Position numbers and translations under genes: made by a program
Notes under the pieces: model-generated
The model's database searches: none
The model's input: the letters and a program-made list of their open reading frames with translations, nothing else
What the model was told of the DNA's origin: nothing
Shown: in pieces, positions 5,476 through 6,873 of the stretch
How positions within the stretch are numbered: position 1 is the first letter of the stretch
How the letters are laid out: each line of letters begins with the position of its first letter
NCBI RefSeq assembly: GCF_035492295.1
Contig: NZ_DATJJK010000250.1
Span: forward strand, 1-6,873
Direction: 5' to 3'
DNA: 6,873 nucleotides
Source of the DNA: Acidisoma sp035492295
GTDB lineage: Bacteria > Pseudomonadota > Alphaproteobacteria > Acetobacterales > Acetobacteraceae

Positions 5476-6848
5476 GGGCCTTCGTCCACCGTGAGCAGGG
5501 CGCGGATTTTCACGCAATGTTCCTCATACTCCGCCGCAGGATCGGAATCCGCGACGATGCCGCCGCCGGCCTGTGCGACCACCTCTTCCGGCGTCACGAC
5601 CAGGGTCCGGATGATGATGCTGCTGTCCATCGCGCCATCGAAACCAATCCAGGCGATAGCGCCGCAATAGGGGCCGCGGCGGGAGGCTTCGACCTCGTCG
5701 ATGATCTCCATGGCACGGATCTTCGGCGCGCCGGTCACGGAACCGCCGGGGAAGGTCGCCCGCAACAGATCGACCGGACCCAGACCCGGGCGCAGCCGGG
5801 CTTCGACCGCCGAGACGAGATGATGCACGGCGGCAAAGCTTTCCACCGTGAACAGCTCCGGCACCCGGACGGAACCCGTTTCCGCGACACGGCCAAGATC
5901 ATTCCGCATAAGGTCGACGATCATGAGGTTTTCGGCGCGGTCCTTTTCGCTCGCCACCAGCGCCGTCACCTCTGCGCGATCGGCCGCCGGGTCCGCCCGG
6001 CGTGGCCGGGTCCCCTTGATAGGCCGGGTTTCGATCCCCCCGCCGACATCGAGCTTCAGGAAACGCTCGGGCGAGGCACTTGCGATCGCGACCTCGCCGC
6101 AGGCGAGAAAGGCCGAAAAGGGTGCCGGGCTCCGTTCCCTCAGCGCCAGATACAGAGCGGCGGGGGCGAGGCCCGGCGGCCTCCTGGCGCGATGCGCCAT
6201 GGTGACATTCGCCTGGAAGATATCCCCCGCCCGGATATAGCCCAACACGCGGGCGACCCGCGCCTCGTATTCCCCTGAAGTGAGATCCGGCGCCCAGCCG
6301 AGACGCGGCAGCGAGGCGAGCGGCACCCTGCCCCCATCCAGCCGTGCGCGAATCTGCGCCGCCCTGAGGCGGGCCCGCCTCTCCCTCCCCTCGCCCAGAT
6401 CCGGAAAACCGGAGGAGAGGAGCCAGCAGCGTTCCTCCCAGGTATCGAAGGCGAGGATAACGTCATGCAAGCCGATCGCCATATCCGGCAGGCCAGCGAC
6501 CGCGGGGTGGCGCGCAGGCAGGCGTTCCAGCCAATGGCGCAGTTCGTAGCCGAGATAGCCTACGGCCCCGCCCAGGAAGGGGACCGGCGCGTCGCCGGGC
6601 GCAAGCGGAAAGCGGGCGAGTTGCCGGGCGAGCAGAGCGAAGGGGTCCCCCGGCTGCACCACCCCATCCAGCCGCAGCACGCCGCCCTCGGCTTCCAGAA
6701 CGGAGAAAGGCTCCAAGCACAGGTAGCTGAAACGACTGCGCGGATCGCCCAGTGCCGCGCTGTCGAGCCAGGCGAGGCGCGCATCACCCGCGAAAGACCG
6801 GAAGGCCTCCGAGGGCGGACGCCAGGGAATGTCTTCGATGTGAAGCAT
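5472..6848 (-). CDS. pabB: Aminodeoxychorismate synthase component I
   Basis: Converts chorismate to 4-amino-4-deoxychorismate using ammonia from a PabA-type glutaminase, the first committed step to pABA. The 458-residue protein has an N-terminal anthranilate synthase component I-like region and a C-terminal chorismate-binding domain with GDIFQANVT (208-216), TRPIKGTRPR (274-283), SEKDRAENLMIVDLMRND (300-317), FPGGSVTGAPK (366-376) and GGGIVADSDP (428-437). The Lys in PIKGT (K278) separates PabB from TrpE, which has Ala there, so the call is PabB rather than anthranilate or isochorismate synthase. The ATG at 6848 has GAGGG 7 nt upstream (6860-6856). It is followed by pabC with a 4-bp overlap. 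No glutaminase domain is fused and no pabA is in the window; it must be elsewhere, possibly shared with anthranilate synthase. The gene may have an upstream neighbour beyond the right edge. Confidence 0.94.
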   Translation of the reverse strand: MLHIEDIPWRPPSEAFRSFAGDARLAWLDSAALGDPRSRFSYLCLEPFSVLEAEGGVLRLDGVVQPGDPFALLARQLARFPLAPGDAPVPFLGGAVGYLGYELRHWLERLPARHPAVAGLPDMAIGLHDVILAFDTWEERCWLLSSGFPDLGEGRERRARLRAAQIRARLDGGRVPLASLPRLGWAPDLTSGEYEARVARVLGYIRAGDIFQANVTMAHRARRPPGLAPAALYLALRERSPAPFSAFLACGEVAIASASPERFLKLDVGGGIETRPIKGTRPRRADPAADRAEVTALVASEKDRAENLMIVDLMRNDLGRVAETGSVRVPELFTVESFAAVHHLVSAVEARLRPGLGPVDLLRATFPGGSVTGAPKIRAMEIIDEVEASRRGPYCGAIAWIGFDGAMDSSIIIRTLVVTPEEVVAQAGGGIVADSDPAAEYEEHCVKIRALLTVDEGP

Positions 6849-6873
6849 GGGCGCGCCCTCATACGCCTCCGCG

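Noticed and set aside
5451..6278. A 275-codon plus-strand frame opposite pabB
   Set aside because: Antisense shadow of pabB; His/Arg/Asp/Gly-rich with no domain, while pabB carries every chorismate-binding motif.

Overview
The window is GC-rich chromosomal DNA packed with ordinary bacterial genes. GC-ending codons, long spurious antisense frames and the protein flavour (long-form 6-phosphogluconate dehydrogenase, separate PabB and PabC, CxxC-type pterin dehydratase) suggest a proteobacterium, most likely an alphaproteobacterium. That placement is inference. There is no sign of a transposon, phage, CRISPR array, rRNA or tRNA.

Layout, left to right. (1) 1-405, minus: a MarR-family regulator starting at a TTG codon and running off the left edge. 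(2) 406-836: about 430 bp without a convincing gene. It holds a stem-loop just after the MFS stop, two related palindromes whose centres are 85 bp apart, and an imperfect direct repeat close to the regulator's start. (3) 837-3779, minus: an operon of gnd (NADP-dependent 6-phosphogluconate dehydrogenase) followed 3 nt later by a 14-TM DHA2-type MFS exporter that starts at TTG. (4) 3780-4063: a divergent intergenic region. (5) 4064-4703, plus: a pterin-4a-carbinolamine dehydratase (phhB-like) and a DUF427 protein, 10 nt apart. (6) 4693-6848, minus: pabB-pabC, overlapping by 4 bp (ATGA), which make p-aminobenzoate from chorismate. The 3' end of pabC overlaps the 3' end of the DUF427 gene by 11 bp, tail to tail.

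Functionally, pabB-pabC supply the pABA half of folate, while the convergent phhB acts on the pterin side (recycling of oxidised tetrahydrobiopterin-type pterins, or a moonlighting role). The gnd-MFS operon couples an NADPH-producing pentose-phosphate enzyme with an efflux pump. The MarR regulator downstream of the pump is a plausible controller of it or of itself, but nothing in the sequence proves this.

I see no evidence for a dramatic new system. The points most worth following up are the paired palindromes and direct repeats upstream of the MarR gene, the tight gnd-exporter coupling, and the phhB-DUF427 pair converging on the pab operon.
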